A DNA stretch of 64,000 nucleotides from Eulemur rufifrons (GCF_041146395.1 NC_090986.1:40460001-40524000); one strand, 5' to 3'. Shown: positions 24,531 through 37,678, counted from the first letter of the stretch. Notes: a model not told the origin generated them from the sequence alone. Numbers and translations: made by a program.

Positions 24531-25145
24531 AGTGCGGTGTGTGTCAGGATCCAGGATAGACATACACATTTGGGACCCAGGACGGGAGGCGCCTGAACCC
24601 TGCCTGGGCAGTGGGTGGGCATGATTCAGAGAGATGCTCAGCTAGGGATGCTGGAATCGAGATTGACAGGGGGAGTGCGGGACAGTCAGGTGACATGGGT
24701 GGGGTGGGGGGGAGAAGGGCGTTTCATGAGGGGGTGAGGGCAAAGGTGACAGGGTAGAGAGAAGAGAAGTGGGAAAGTAAGGGCTCCAAGGGTGAGTCTA
24801 CTGGGCTCGTGGTCAAAGAGACCAACATAGAGAAAACCAGAACAGAGAGGAAGCACAGGTGCGTGGGGGAGAGAGGAGGGGGTCAGGAGAAGGGCTTTGA
24901 CCCCGGAGACCTGCGTTTTGTTGCTAGAGCCACGTTAGTGCTGTATCTTTTTACAAGGCTGACTGTGACCTAGGAGAGGAAGAGGCACTGACCAAGAAGG
25001 AAATGAGGAAGGGAAGGGAAGAATATCAGCTTATTGATGTATGCAACTGGGATGGTCCCTGATGGGCGAGGCTCAGCCTTGACCTTGCCTTTCCCTGGCC
25101 TCTAAGCCTGGATCCGAGTTTGTACAACTCATCAGTTAGCCAGGA
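24531..25145. other. Purine-rich unassigned sequence
   Basis: Strong G/A bias, no gene seen. It includes the G-run cluster at 24696-24719. Confidence 0.45.
24696..24719 (+). other. G-quadruplex-compatible G-run cluster
   Basis: Four G-runs of three or more (GGG, GGGG, a run of 7 Gs, GGG) are separated by T, T and AGAA, so the plus strand fits the usual quadruplex rule. Confidence 0.7.
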
Positions 25146-25149
25146 ACTC

Positions 25150-25256
25150 ATGAAAGAGCACTGGACTATACATTGGGAGTCCTGGGTTCTTGTCTCTGAT
25201 ACTAACTCCCTGGGCAAGTCATTTACCTCTAGGTCTTGCTTTTCTCATTTGTAAAA
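25150..25256 (+). mobile_element. MIR SINE, truncated by Alu insertion
   Basis: MIR blocks 'GGGAGTCCTGGGTTCTTGTC', 'ACTCCCTGGGCAAGTCATTT' and 'TTTTCTCATTTGTAAAACCA' stop where the Alu begins. Confidence 0.8.
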
Positions 25257-25266
25257 CCAGGTGGTT

Positions 25267-25717
<451 letters not shown>

Positions 25718-25894
25718 TTAACTATTCCAATTTAGGCCTCTTGTGCAGTGTATTTGTGGCCCATCCACACCTGTGCTCTTATTCTGTCACTTAGTGTTGC
25801 TGGTGGCCATGAAGGAGGATTTGGAAATTTCACAGAGAAGATGATGGACTGTCAAACTTGTGGGTGAATGCTCCTAGAGGAGTAAAGGGTATGT

Positions 25895-25975
25895 GTAATG
25901 ATAATGCTGCTGATGAAAGTGATGGTGATGATAAGGATGATGGTGATGATATTGATGATGGTGATTCTGACAGCC
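25895..25975. repeat. GAT/TGA trinucleotide-rich repeat
   Basis: Imperfect run of GATGGTGATGATAAGGATGA-like units. It would code Asp-rich peptides if read, but no frame is supported. Confidence 0.8.
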
Positions 25976-26150
25976 AATGCTTACTGATCCCCTAATTGTT
26001 TTCCATATATCATATTTAATCCTAACAAAAATCCTTTGATATAAACATTTCCATTATCTCCATTTTACAGATCAGGAAATTAGGCACAGAGAGGTGAGGT
26101 AACCTTCTCAAAGTCACACAGCATTTGAATCGATGTAGTCTGACCCAGAA
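25976..26150 (-). mobile_element. MIR SINE, antisense
   Basis: Reverse MIR order: 'CCAATGCTTACTGATCCCCT', 'TTTAATCCTAACAAAAATCC', 'TCTCCATTTTACAGATCAGG' and 'CAGAGAGGTGAGGTAACCTT' then 'AAAGTCACACAGCA'. Confidence 0.85.
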
Positions 26151-26639
26151 CTCCATTTGAGTGTGTGATAGTGGAGGGAAAGGGAAAAGAAAGGTGAAGG
26201 TTGGTTAGTACATTGTAACTTGAAATGTCATGGTAAGTTCCCAAATAGCTAATGCTGCCTGGAGTTATCCTTTCTGTCAGTTGACTCCTCCGCAAAAATT
26301 TTAAGGGTTAATCTGCATTGCAAAATTAAAATTGTGACTGTACCAGAAACAGAATGACATTCCAGGGGATAAGGCTCTTCGGCTCAGTTAAAATGGAGGG
26401 AGTTTGGAACCTGTGCCTTTTTCTTCACCACCCTCCTGGCATTGGAGGGCGTCTCCTTGTTATGTCAGCCCTTCTAGCCAGACAGGAAACTCACCATGAC
26501 ATGACATGTTTTGGCAAGTGGATCTGTTTACAGAAAAAAAACCCGTGTTACTTGGAAGCAATTACGGCTGATTCTGTAACCACTCATGTTCTATAAGGGC
26601 ATTGTAATAACCTGCATTTGTGTTATACCTGACAGTTTG

Positions 26640-26880
26640 CAAAGTGCTCTCACATTATAATTACAGTTAATGTTATGGAGCACCTACTATATGCTAAGTA
26701 CTATGCAAGGCAGTTTTACATAGGCTACCTGACTTAATCCTCATGACAACCTTTTGAGATTAATTTCATGTTATCTCCACTTTACAAATGAGAAGACTGA
26801 GACACAAAAATTAAGTGAATTGTTTAAAGTCACCTGGCTAGTATATCAAGAATTTTTGACTTAGGCCCACTATAAAGCAA
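26640..26880 (-). mobile_element. MIR SINE, antisense
   Basis: Reverse MIR order: 'GGAGCACCTACTATATGCTA', 'CTTAATCCTCATGACAACCT', 'CTCCACTTTACAAATGAGAA' and 'GTCACCTGGCTAGTATATCA'. Confidence 0.85.
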
Positions 26881-27936
26881 GAATCAAATTTCCTATTTGT
26901 AATAAGGAAATTTCCTTTGTATTTCAAGTTCAAAATGTAGCAACCAGGGCTATTTTTTTTCCGCAACTTGAATGATGAAGAACTTTTACTTTGATCAAAA
27001 ATCAAAATCTCCTCTATTCAACTAGTAGTAACCTTTAATAATTTCCAGGTCTTTACCATGCTGTGAACCATTTCTGTAAATAATAATTTATTCTTTTGCA
27101 AAAATCCTAACAAAAGAGGTCAATGGGTGAAGGACAGAAGTGACAACATTTCAAAAGATCTACTTTCCTCTTTCAAGTTCTGTTCTGGCTACTTCCTTTT
27201 CCTGTTGTGTAATCAGGCAATTCTCGGTCTGATGGGGCAATTCTGAACCCTCCTGCTATGAAATTTTGTGACGTCCTGGGGCTGAAATTAGGCTGAGAGC
27301 CCACTGGGCAACTTCAGGTTCTGCCTGGCACTTAGTGTTCCCTTGATGCTCAGTAAATGTTAATTACCAACAATGGTAACAAGGCGTTTATATTCAGCTT
27401 GTTCGTGCTGCTCAGCTTCCCGCTTAGGGAAGGGAACAGACCAGCATGAAGCAGACATCGTGGCCACTTCCCTGTTTAATGTAAGACTCTTTGGGCACTG
27501 TCTGTAGCCGTCTATCACAATTTGAATAATCTATTGTACTAAGAATAGAAGAACTAATTTAATTTCTATAGTGCTACTGGGATCTGCAGTAACTCATTTT
27601 ATGATGATACAGTTGCTCACAATTGCCTTGCTAGAAAATGAATAAGTATTTGGAAAATTTAATCCCTTGTGGTGATGCTGCTGTTCATATTTTGTTTTTT
27701 GACTATATTGAATGACATTCTGCTCTCTTAGCTTCCAGAGCTCTTCATGAAGCCTCTGTGTATACAAGTGATGCAAACTCTAGAGAAGTGAGTGCTTCCG
27801 GCGCTTTTCCTTTGGTTTTGTTTTTGCTATTTTTTGCCTGGCAAATTGTGGTTTCAGGGATCCATTTCACATGGCTTTTGAGTTTGGGTGTATCTTCTGA
27901 TATCTGTATTTTCTCACTGCTATAATTTCTGTTATC
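26881..27936. other. Unassigned sequence with a short L2-like piece
   Basis: 'GGCACTTAGTGTTCCCTTGA' then 'TGCTCAGTAAATGTTAATTA' at 27328-27367 resembles an L2 3' end. The remainder shows no exon or named repeat. Confidence 0.4.
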
Positions 27937-27951
27937 AAAAACAGTAGGGGA

Positions 27952-28249
27952 TTGGAACCTATTCTACTAAGTGAAGTATCCCAAGAATGGAAAAATAAGC
28001 ATCACATGTACTCACCAGCAAATTGGTTTCCCTGATCATCACCTAAGTGCACATTTGGCGATAACACCACTTGGGTCTTGGGCAGATATGGGGGGTAGGG
28101 GGAGGGGATGAGTGTATACCTACATAATGAGTGCGATGTGCACTGTCGGGGGAATGGACATGCTTGAAGTTCTGACATGGGGGGGGGCATGGGCAATATA
28201 CATAACCTAAACTTTTGTGCCCCCATAATATGCTGAAATAAAAAAAAAA
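27952..28249 (+). mobile_element. LINE-1 3' end of lemur type, 5'-truncated
   Basis: It contains the last ORF2 codons region ('CAAGAATGGAAAAATAAGCA'), a G-rich polypurine segment in the 3'UTR (28090-28108), and the terminal 'CCCCCATAATATGCTGAAAT' followed by an A-tail. The wording matches young L1 3' ends that I associate with strepsirrhines. A direct repeat AACAGTAGGGGA occurs at 27940-27951 and 28272-28283. Between the A-tail (ending 28249) and the right repeat lie 22 extra bases, discussed in the findings. Confidence 0.85.
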
Positions 28250-28811
28250 TTGAATAATCCCTCATTAAAAGAACAGTAGGGGAAAGCTTTATTTCTGAAA
28301 CTAAGAGTAAGCTTAGAAAGTAGATGAACACATTCCCTGGTAAGTATAAATGTTGAGCTACTAAACATGCCTAACTTTTAAGTAAAATATCAATCTAGGG
28401 GATTCTGGGTGATCTATAAATGTTTAAGATTTTCTTGTTTGAATGTCCAAGGGACACAATCTGTAAAATCCAGAAGGTGGATTTTCTGACTGTATGGATC
28501 ATTCAGTTCAATTTTCTCACCCAGACCATGGGAAGGCCAGGGGCTTCTGTTATGATCTGTGCCAGGGTGCGGGGTGAGCACCCAGCTTTCCATGTTCAGA
28601 CAGGGTGGGATGTTGTGCCCTAGAGAGGAGAGACCTGCCCCTGGGATCTAGGGTAACCAAGGAGGTCTGGAACTTTGGAATCTTTCACTGATGTTGGGTC
28701 GGGACCATGGGAGGTGAATTTGTACTTACAGAGGATAGATCAGCTCCTAGGTAAGGTGGCCTAGAGAACAAGGGATACTGCCTGGAGCATCCTGAGGGGG
28801 AGGCAGACTTC

Positions 28812-29556
<745 letters not shown>

Positions 29557-29781
29557 AAACCCTACTGGATCCTGGGTGGGGACTTCAGCATGTGTTCTTG
29601 GTGTCGCTGGAGGAAACTTCACCTGGAACTGTGGGAAGCTACAGGGGTTCCACTTCTAGGGCAGCCTCGAGTCCTCAGTTCCCTCTGGCTGCCCTGTGGG
29701 TTGAACTTAAATGTCAGTGGGTTGTGGTAGCTTCTGCCCTTTGGCTTTCAAGTCTCATAGGTGAGAGGGGAGTTGTTTATA

Positions 29782-32493
29782 CAGGTTGAGTATCCTTTAT
29801 CCAAAATGCTTGGGACCAGAAGTGTTTCAGATTTCAGATTTTTTTTTTTAATTTGGGAATATTTGCATATATATAATGAAATATCTTGGGGATAAGGACT
29901 CAAGTACAAACATGACATTTATTTATGTTTCATATATACCTTATACACATAGGCTAAAGGTAATTTTATACAATATTTGAAATAATATTTTGCACAAAAC
30001 CAAGTTTGTGCACATTGAACCATCAGAAACCAAAGGTGTCACTGTCTCAGACACCCATCTAGACAGTCTATGGTTGTTTGGCATCACCACCATTGCTGAC
30101 TCTGAACTTATATGCTACTGAGAAGCAATCATTTTCTCATACTTATTCACACTTAAGTACTTAGCAGTAAAAAATATAATATACCATTAATATAGTGAAA
30201 AAATAATGTGTTCAGGGTAACTAAGCAGCACAGTAGCATCACCAGAATACTTGTATCACCTGTTAAACAACAACCACAACAAACGACGACAAGCTTTCAG
30301 TCTCCACCTACTATGCTGTGTTTTGATTAAAAGGCTCCTATCCACTGTTATCTTTTAGTTGAGAATAAACATCAGGAGCAGTTGGGGAACCAGCCAGGGG
30401 GTTCTGTAGGGATGAGGAGGCATTCTGCTGGATGGCTTTTTACAATGTTTCCTCCAGAGTCATCAACCTCATTAACAATGGTTTTTGTGTTAGAAGTCTC
30501 TCTTTGATTTTATAAACTGACACAATTCCTTGTTGTGTGTTGAATGCATGCTGCTCTGGTCCTTCAGTAAGCCCATCACACATTTTCACTATGTCATCTT
30601 TAGGCACTTTTTCTGCAGTGTTGACAGTGTCATTGTCATCATCACTATTAACATGATCACCTTGATTCAGAACCATTCTGGCTGTTTCACCATCAGTCAG
30701 TGATTGAACAAGGGGGACCTCATTATCAATGTTAAAAACTTCTTTGATATACATTTCTTCCAGCTTACTGATGGACTTTGAAGGTATTTTTTTTTTTGCA
30801 TATGTAAGGAAGTCAGACATCATTTTTTTCTCACTTGACATATGGAATCCTTCAAAGTCACCACCATTTTTGTCATCATCACTGAACTTAGTCACAGTCT
30901 AGCCGTTGTGCCGGGCAAGCACAACTGTGTCTCTAGTCACTGTATTTCAAGCTCTGGCAACAGCGTATATGGCATCCTTCTTGCTAAGTCCTTTTGCAAA
31001 CCTTCCACACCCATGCCCCTGTTCACTGCTGCTAGGATGCAATTCGAAAAAGTGTTTTTATATTTCCTCTTCATGATCTAAGGATACCCTGATCTCATGG
31101 CTGAATGAAGTAAGTCACATTTGGGGGAAAGTACACGGCATAAACATTATTTTTGATGAGAATTTCAGCTGGAGGGTGAGCATAACAGTTGTCAAGGACT
31201 AACAAAATCTTGCAGCCATCATCCAGTCCAGCTTCCCTGCAGTGAGTATGAGCCACTGGTACCAAATGTTTGTGAAATCAGTCAGAAAAGATGTCCCTGG
31301 TGATCTATGCCTTTTTGTTAGCATAATCATGGACTAGTAATAAATTCACACCTTGAAAACAGCGAGGATGCAAGATTTTGCCTATCACAGCAAGTTTCCA
31401 CTAATGCACGCCTGCGGCATTAGCACATCCCAGCACAGTTATTCTGCCCTTGGCATCCTTGATTCCTGTAGAGGCTGTCTCATCAACTGTAGTCAGTATC
31501 TTTCTGGGGCAATAATGCCAAAACAATGATGTTTCATCAGCATTATTGACTTGTTCTGGTGTTAGATTTTCATCAGCAATGCCTTTGGCAAAATTTCAAT
31601 GAATTTCTTTGCTGATTCATGATCAGCAGATGCTTTGTCATCGCACATCTTTAAAAGTTTAATGCTGTGTCTTTTCTTAAAATTCTGCATCCAACCTGTT
31701 GAAATTCTCAGTTCCCTTCAATTTCCAGTTCATCGTGATACACCTTTGCTTATTCCATGACAGCATACCAGTAGTGGCTTGGGTTCACTGCAACACTGAC
31801 AAAGCTACAATATGCAATTGAGATTCTCATTATTCGCTTTATTTTTGATTTTTTAAAAATTTTTCATTAATTTCTGTTTATCACTTTCAGCATAGAACTT
31901 CAATAGTTTATCATTCTGTTTCTTTATGTTGTATATGGTAGCAATTCCAATACTATACTCTTTTGTAAGGCATTTCACACTTATGCCACTGTCCAGTTTC
32001 TTCAACAGCTTGACTTTCTGTGCTATGAACATAAGTGCATTTTCTCTTTCTTGGCACTGTCACCTGTAAAGATATCTGTAGGCCTTTCTGACATTTTCAA
32101 CAATATAGTTATACCACAGCACAGAAAAGAAGCAAAAAACCACCGTGAGTAATGTATGTAAGTCTTGGCCCCATGTGGGGCATTCTGGGAACCTGTTATT
32201 GGTGCATCTGGCCTGTACATGTGCCATTTTATTACTCTTTGTGGGTGTGCCTGCGTGGGGGAATCTGGGTGTGCATGGAAAAGATATATTGCAGCTGAAG
32301 GGGGCTGGGAGGATCTTTTTTCCCTTAGGGACAGTGAATAAACTGTGTATTGTGTGACTGTGTTTTGACTGTGATCTGTCACATGAGGTCAGGAGTGGAA
32401 TTTTCCACTTGCAGCATCAGATCAGCACTGAAAAAGTTTCAAATTTGGAAGCATTTTGGATTTTGAATTTTCAGATTAGGAATGTTCAACCTG
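29782..32493 (-). mobile_element. Tigger (pogo/Tc1-mariner) DNA transposon, end to end
   Basis: The left terminus CAGGTTGAGTATCC starts at 29782. The right terminus, read from the reverse strand, starts CAGGTTGAACATTCC and ends at 32493, so both ends share the CAGGTTGA tip. The left flank is TA (29780-29781); the right flank is TT, one change from the TA duplication expected of this superfamily. The total of 2712 bp fits an autonomous Tigger (Tigger2-like length, from memory). The transposase lies on the minus strand. No later repeat interrupts it. Confidence 0.9.
30440..32063 (-). pseudogene. Tigger transposase, inactivated
   Basis: This is the decayed coding region of a pogo-family transposase, an enzyme that cuts and reinserts its element at TA sites. 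Read on the minus strand, the N-terminal part (about 31900-32063) has a CENP-B-like helix-turn-helix start (K-V-K-L-L-K-K-L-D pattern) but needs a frame change near 32020. The DDE catalytic core still shows NADETSLFW at 31518-31544 and DNCYAHP at 31173-31193. The third-acid motif DQGI is at 31083-31094, directly preceded in frame by a TGA stop (31095-31097). The longest intact frame is the acidic C-terminal tail, 151 codons at 30440-30895. With a frameshift and stops it cannot make an active enzyme. The same family gave rise to the domesticated genes CENPB, JRK and TIGD, but nothing here suggests domestication. Confidence 0.9.
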
Positions 32494-32495
32494 TT

Positions 32496-35250
32496 TGCAT
32501 TCAAACACCAGGCAGTTTTGGACTCCTTTGATGAAAGCATGCAGACTGGGATTTATTTCACTAATCTGGATATATGGCAATGTCTTAGCAACTCTGCTTT
32601 GTGTCTCTTAAGGATGAGTGACTGTCTCAACAAAGGTGGAATGAATCTGTCTTGTAGGCAGCAGGGAATATGTGGCAGGAAAAATATTGTATGTCAAGAT
32701 CCAAAGGTGTAGTGTACTTACTCTTGGGGGGACAGGAAGAGATGGGGTGGTGTTGATGGAAACTGTGAGTTGTAAGAAGTTACCAATTAAAGGATGAAGG
32801 GGAACCTGTAATAAGAGAGAGAAAGACTGCAAGTCTCAAAAACTAAGCCAGGAAGGAGGCAAGGGGGAGCTTCAAATAATGAGGCAAGAATGTGATACAA
32901 GGCACAGAGGTCTGCAATGTTTTTTAATCTGCCACATGCATTCGAGGTATGCCCAGTAGGTAATTTAGGTTTATATTAATGAGATTGAATCCTTTCATTT
33001 TCGCCTCAGGGACTGTTTCTCTTCACTTTTTACAGGTTTTCCTTTGGTCAAATTATTTGTCCGTCTTTAAGTTTTGGCAGGAATTTCACCTATAAACCAC
33101 CTCTACAAATGTGAATTTAGCCAGATAATTTGGAGGTGCCGGGTATGTGCGCACTGCATGCTTTTAAAGCCTTATCACCGAGGGCTGGAACATGAACTGC
33201 CCATAGACATGGCAGATTTACGCTGTGGCACCAGGGGATATTTATGTCTTGGCTTCAACTCGAAATGATTGCAATTACTACCTTACTCCAAATAGACATT
33301 GCAATATCATTTTAAAGATTAGTTAGAATGATTCTTGTTTGTCCCTCAGACATTTTTATGATATGTAAATGAGAGGCACTTCAGGTCATTCTCATTACAT
33401 TTATATTACACTTGAATTTTCAATCTAGCTTTCTTTACAAGAGCAAAGTTACATAGATTATACCAAAGCTGTCATCAGTGGCTTATAAGGGAAGAGAGAG
33501 TGGGGCATCTGGGAAGTTTTTGTGGGGCCAGAAAAGATTCTGGAACAGATGAATTCATCTGCTCAAGCCTATTTGACAAGATGGTGTTAGGGAGCTGAAA
33601 ATGTTGATTGGTGTGGGCTCTCTGCCCAGTTGGGAGTTACATGGGGGCTGAGTAACTGGTGATAGAAAGGACTACAGTTGATGTCATCTTCATTGCTTCA
33701 GAAAGGGAGCAGATGCAGACCATTCATGCACAGGTGACAAGCCCATTCGATCTATCAGACAACATGTCACCCAGTTATTTTGTCCTTTTAGTTTGAGCTG
33801 CATGGTGTATATTACATTTTCTACAGTCTGAATTACAAATATGACTATACACTAGTCACCCTTCTGTCAGCTAACAAGCTAGTATTATAAGCTACTGGGC
33901 TTATTCTGGCTTTGACACCCAAATCACAGGCCAGCTTGGCCCCTGGAAATGGAGAACTGGCATCACCCGGAAAGGGCAGGCACACAGGGGAGCCCCATTG
34001 TGGCCCATAAATCTAGATTTAGGCTTGATCTAGAGATCAGATTAGACCACAAGGCTAAAGATTAGTTCCAGGACTCAGGAGGATCTCTAAAAGTCGTGTT
34101 CTCCTAGGTTACTTGGAGCCAATTGAAAATGTGATGAGAAAACCCTGCTCTTCGGGTCCTTTCTCTAAAAAGCCTCAATCCCATCATGATTTTAAGGCAA
34201 AGTTTATAGTCAATTTGCAAATATTGGCTTTGAAGTTGTATCTCTTAAGACTGAAATCATGTATTAGGGCAGTGGCTAAGTTGCCTAAACAAAGAGGTCT
34301 GAAAATTCAGTGTCGTGAAACTTATTACTCTGTCATGTAAAAGTTCACGGGTAGACAGATCTACTGTCAGGGTAATCCATAGACCCAGGTTCCTTCTCTC
34401 TTCTTGTGCCACCCTCTCCAAGAGTGCTGGCCCTAGTCACATGGTCAAAGCCGACTCACTACTCCTAGAAAGTGGAGAAGAGGAAACCGGGGGGTATGTG
34501 AGCAATGGTTTAGATGTATGCCTTAGAGGTTGCACATGTCACTTCTGCTTACATTCTGTTGTTGCCCAGATAGAGTCATATGGACACAATCAGCTGCAAG
34601 GGTTAGTCTCTAACTGGGCTAAATTTTCAGAGCTTTTATTACTAGAAGGAGGAAGTGGAGAATGGGTGATGACTAATAATTACTTTCTCTGCTACAGTTG
34701 AGCTCTTAGTGATAGAAAATCCTAATTATGGCTTAAACAGAAGACAATAATTTTCCCTCCATACCGTTGGAAAAATTGACAGAAAAGCTTTTCAGAATGG
34801 GCTTCTCATAGTTGTTAGGGACCCAGGGTCCTTATATTAGGTTCTTCTACCACACTTAGAGTGTAGTTTTCACCTCATGGTCCAAGATGGTTGCTTATGC
34901 TCCACCTATTACATATGTCTTCCAGCAAGCAGTAAAACAAACAAACAAATAAACAAAAATCTGAAAAGGAAGAATGTACCCTTCTCTTTAAAAACACATC
35001 CCATAAGTTATATACAAGACTTCCACTTCCATCTTATCAGCAAAAATGTGGTCACATGGCCACACCTAGTTGCAAAGAGACCTAGGCACTTAGCTTGAAA
35101 TCAACGATTATACTACTAAGAAAGAAGAGGAAAATGAACACTAGAAACACTAACAATTTTTGCTACAGGCTGTCCTTTGATCACTCAACTATTTCTTCTT
35201 TACACCCATACCTTCTTCTCAGAGCAGATAACCTCCAAATACCATCTATA
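32496..35250. other. Unassigned sequence
   Basis: No exon or firmly named repeat. The words 'GTCACATGGCCACACCTAGT' near 35051-35070 occur in a common old mammalian repeat, so part of 34300-35100 may be a decayed copy. A 128-codon frame at 34315-34701 does not resemble a known protein. 33060-33430 is repeat-free by eye. Confidence 0.4.
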
Positions 35251-35252
35251 TT

Positions 35253-35701
35253 GATTTGCTTGGGCTGCCATAACAAACCACCATAAACTGAGTGTCTTGA
35301 ATAACAGAAATTTGTCTTACAGTTCTAGAGGCCAGAAGTCTGAGATCATGATGTAGATAAGGTTGGTTCCTTCTGAAGGGTATGAGGAAGAATCTGTTTC
35401 ATGCATCTCTTATCACTTCTAGTGGTTTACTGGCAATCTTTGATATTCCTGGGCACGTAGAAGCATCACTCTGACCTCTGCCTTCATCTTCACGTGGTGT
35501 TCTCCATGTGTGCTGCATCTAAATTTCCCCTTTTTATAAGGACACCAGTCATATTGAATTAGGGGCCCATCCTGTACCAACATGACCCCATCTTAACTAA
35601 TTACATCCTCAATGACCTTATTTCCAAATAAGGTGACATACTGAGATACTGGGGATTAGCACTTCAGTTGTCTGGGGAAGACACAATTTAACCCATAACA
35701 T
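35253..35701 (-). mobile_element. MaLR-type LTR, antisense
   Basis: Reverse order of the LTR blocks also seen at 10792-11163: 'GCTTGGGCTGCCATAACAAA', 'AACAGAAATTTGTCTTACAG', 'TTCTAGAGGCCAGAAGTCTG', 'TATAAGGACACCAGTCATAT', 'CCTTATTTCCAAATAAGGTG' and 'CACAATTTAACCCATAACA'. No internal sequence is attached. Confidence 0.8.
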
Positions 35702-36358
35702 CATCCAATAACTGCATTGAACTCCATAACTAGAAAATCTTTTTAGATGCTTGTAGGTAGTCCAGATATAGCTCTCTGTGTTATAGCAACATAAAAACTA
35801 AACAATGTAGGTAGGCTCCAGTCCCCATATTCACCCAATATACCATGGCAGAGTAAGAAAGGCATAATTGTGCATATTGTGATAAAAAGCCCTATTCAGA
35901 AAAAGAAAGGATGGAAATCAAAGGGTAGTGATTGTTCCACAGTAATTGCCTTATCCTGCTGGGCAGAACTTTTGAGCACTCCTTGCCTTGACATTGGAGG
36001 ATGTTCCTTGGTTCTCCCCTTTGGAAGCTCTGAATCTATTCCATAAGAGGGTATCTCTTGCTCAGTGTTTATTGTGCCCACTGGCTTTGCCTCTGGTTTG
36101 TTCTTCCTTGTTTATTTGTCTCCATGTTGACACTGAGGTGGGCGCTGGAGTAAATGCCAAACTGAGCACTACACAGCCCTTCTTGCTGGCGCAGGTCCTG
36201 CTGGTGTAGTCCTATTGTTTTGAGGCTTGATATGTCACTGGTTTTTGCAGGCTAGGCCTGGGGTTGCTTTAGCAGCACAAAAAGGCTTCTAGTCATTTTG
36301 CTTCTGATCAGTTCCATGTGTAGAAAACATACAATAAAATATCTTCTCTAGAGATGAT
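35702..36358. other. Unassigned sequence
   Basis: No exon or repeat that I can name. Confidence 0.4.
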
Positions 36359-36520
36359 AGGGCCTGGAGTAGGCTGAGGCAAAGGAGGTGCCCAGAGCAC
36401 AAATTTTAAGGAGGCACACGCTCCTCAGGTGCCAGCAGGCCCTTGCCAGAGCCTGAGAATGAGACCTTCTTAAATTTTGTGCCTGGGGCATTTCTCTTGT
36501 CTCACCCTTGCCTTTGCCCT
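36359..36520. mobile_element. MITE-like element with long imperfect terminal inverted repeats
   Basis: The left half starts AGGGCCTGGAG and leads to GCACAAATTTTAAGG. The right half, reversed, starts AGGGCAAAGGC and leads to GCACAAAATTTAAGA. The inverted arms are about 50 bases with mismatches and face each other across about 60 bases. Such elements are usually non-autonomous DNA transposons. Target duplication is unclear (GAGATGAT and GAGAGATC on the two sides). Family not named. Confidence 0.6.
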
Positions 36521-37674
36521 GAGAGATCATATGTAACCCTGAAGTCTCTGGTCTTTAACTTACTAAGCTCTTTGTTCTGCCTGTCCTATCCTCCTACCCA
36601 ACTCAATGCTGGCTTTAATAGTGGATTTGTTAGGAAAAGCAACACCTTTACTTTTGTTTTTGGCTAGCAGGCTCATAAAATTTGTAGGTCAGGACACCAT
36701 TCTTATCTCTTCCTAAGGCTACTGCTTTGCTGCAGCTGTGAAATCCCTCCTCAGTTTGTGGTACACATATTGACCATTTCAACCCTGCCAGAGTTCAGAT
36801 TAAGAGTCTTCTGTTGACTTGTATGGGAGGCCACAAGCAGAGAGTGCCTCCCTCAGCCAAGTGATGTTTCCTTCCATCTCTGTTCGTTTGGAGACTCATT
36901 AGCTCTGACCTTGAGTAATTTTGCTAAAGGTGGCAGGAAGGAGCTAGCAAATGCTACATTTTCCGCATATTGTAACCTCAGTCAGCAGTCTGCTTTTTAA
37001 GGTCAGAGCGTTTCATTTTGACCCAGAGTTTTGCCACTGAAAAATAAATGCCATCAGCTTTCCAATCTTCAGTGCTCGCACCTTCAATGCCTACTATTCG
37101 ATCACATCTGCTAAGCCACTGCAATAGTTTTAAATGTTGTCATGTAGCTGTTCAACTTCTTCGGGTACTAATTTCTGTGTCAGATAGGATTATGTATGGC
37201 TGCACGTGACAGAGAACCTAAATTTGTTTAAACACACAAGATACAGTCTCTCATGTAAAAAGTTGAGAGGAAAGCAGTTTATGGCTGGTATGGGATATCC
37301 CAAGTCATAAGGGGTTCAGGCCCCTTCTTGCTCTTGGCTCCATAGTTTGTAAGGTGCAGCCTTTTGCACATGGTCCAAAAGAGCTGTTTTTGCTTTAGCC
37401 ATCACTGCTGTGTTCCAGGCAGCAGGATGGAGGAAGGGTGAAGAAGGATATGCTCCCCCCCTCTAAGGACCCACTTCAGAAGTCACACACACATCTGCCT
37501 ACTTCTGATTGGCCAGAACTTAATCACTTGACCATGCTGAACTGCAAGGGAGGCTGGGTAATATGAGCCCAGCTAAACATCAGTGCTTGGTGACTAAGGA
37601 AGTAGGGGAGAATGGATATTTTAGACACCTAACACCTTCTAGCATGTGTTACTTGGTATTATTTAAATTTGTAC
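36521..37674. other. Unassigned sequence, possibly an old repeat at 37160-37610
   Basis: 'CTTCTGATTGGCCAGAACTT', 'AATCACTTGACCATGCTGAA' and 'CTGCAAGGGAGGCTGGGTAA' recall the wording of a widespread old mammalian repeat with '..ggccagaactagtcacatggcc..ctgcaagggaggctggg'. I cannot name it. Nothing coding is seen. Confidence 0.4.

Positions 37675-37678
<4 letters not shown>

Noticed and set aside
30440..30895. 151-codon frame as a possible functional acidic protein
   Set aside because: It is the C-terminal tail of the Tigger transposase, in a copy with upstream stops and a frameshift. No evidence of separate expression.
34315..34701. 128-codon open frame
   Set aside because: No family resemblance; the region may include a decayed repeat.
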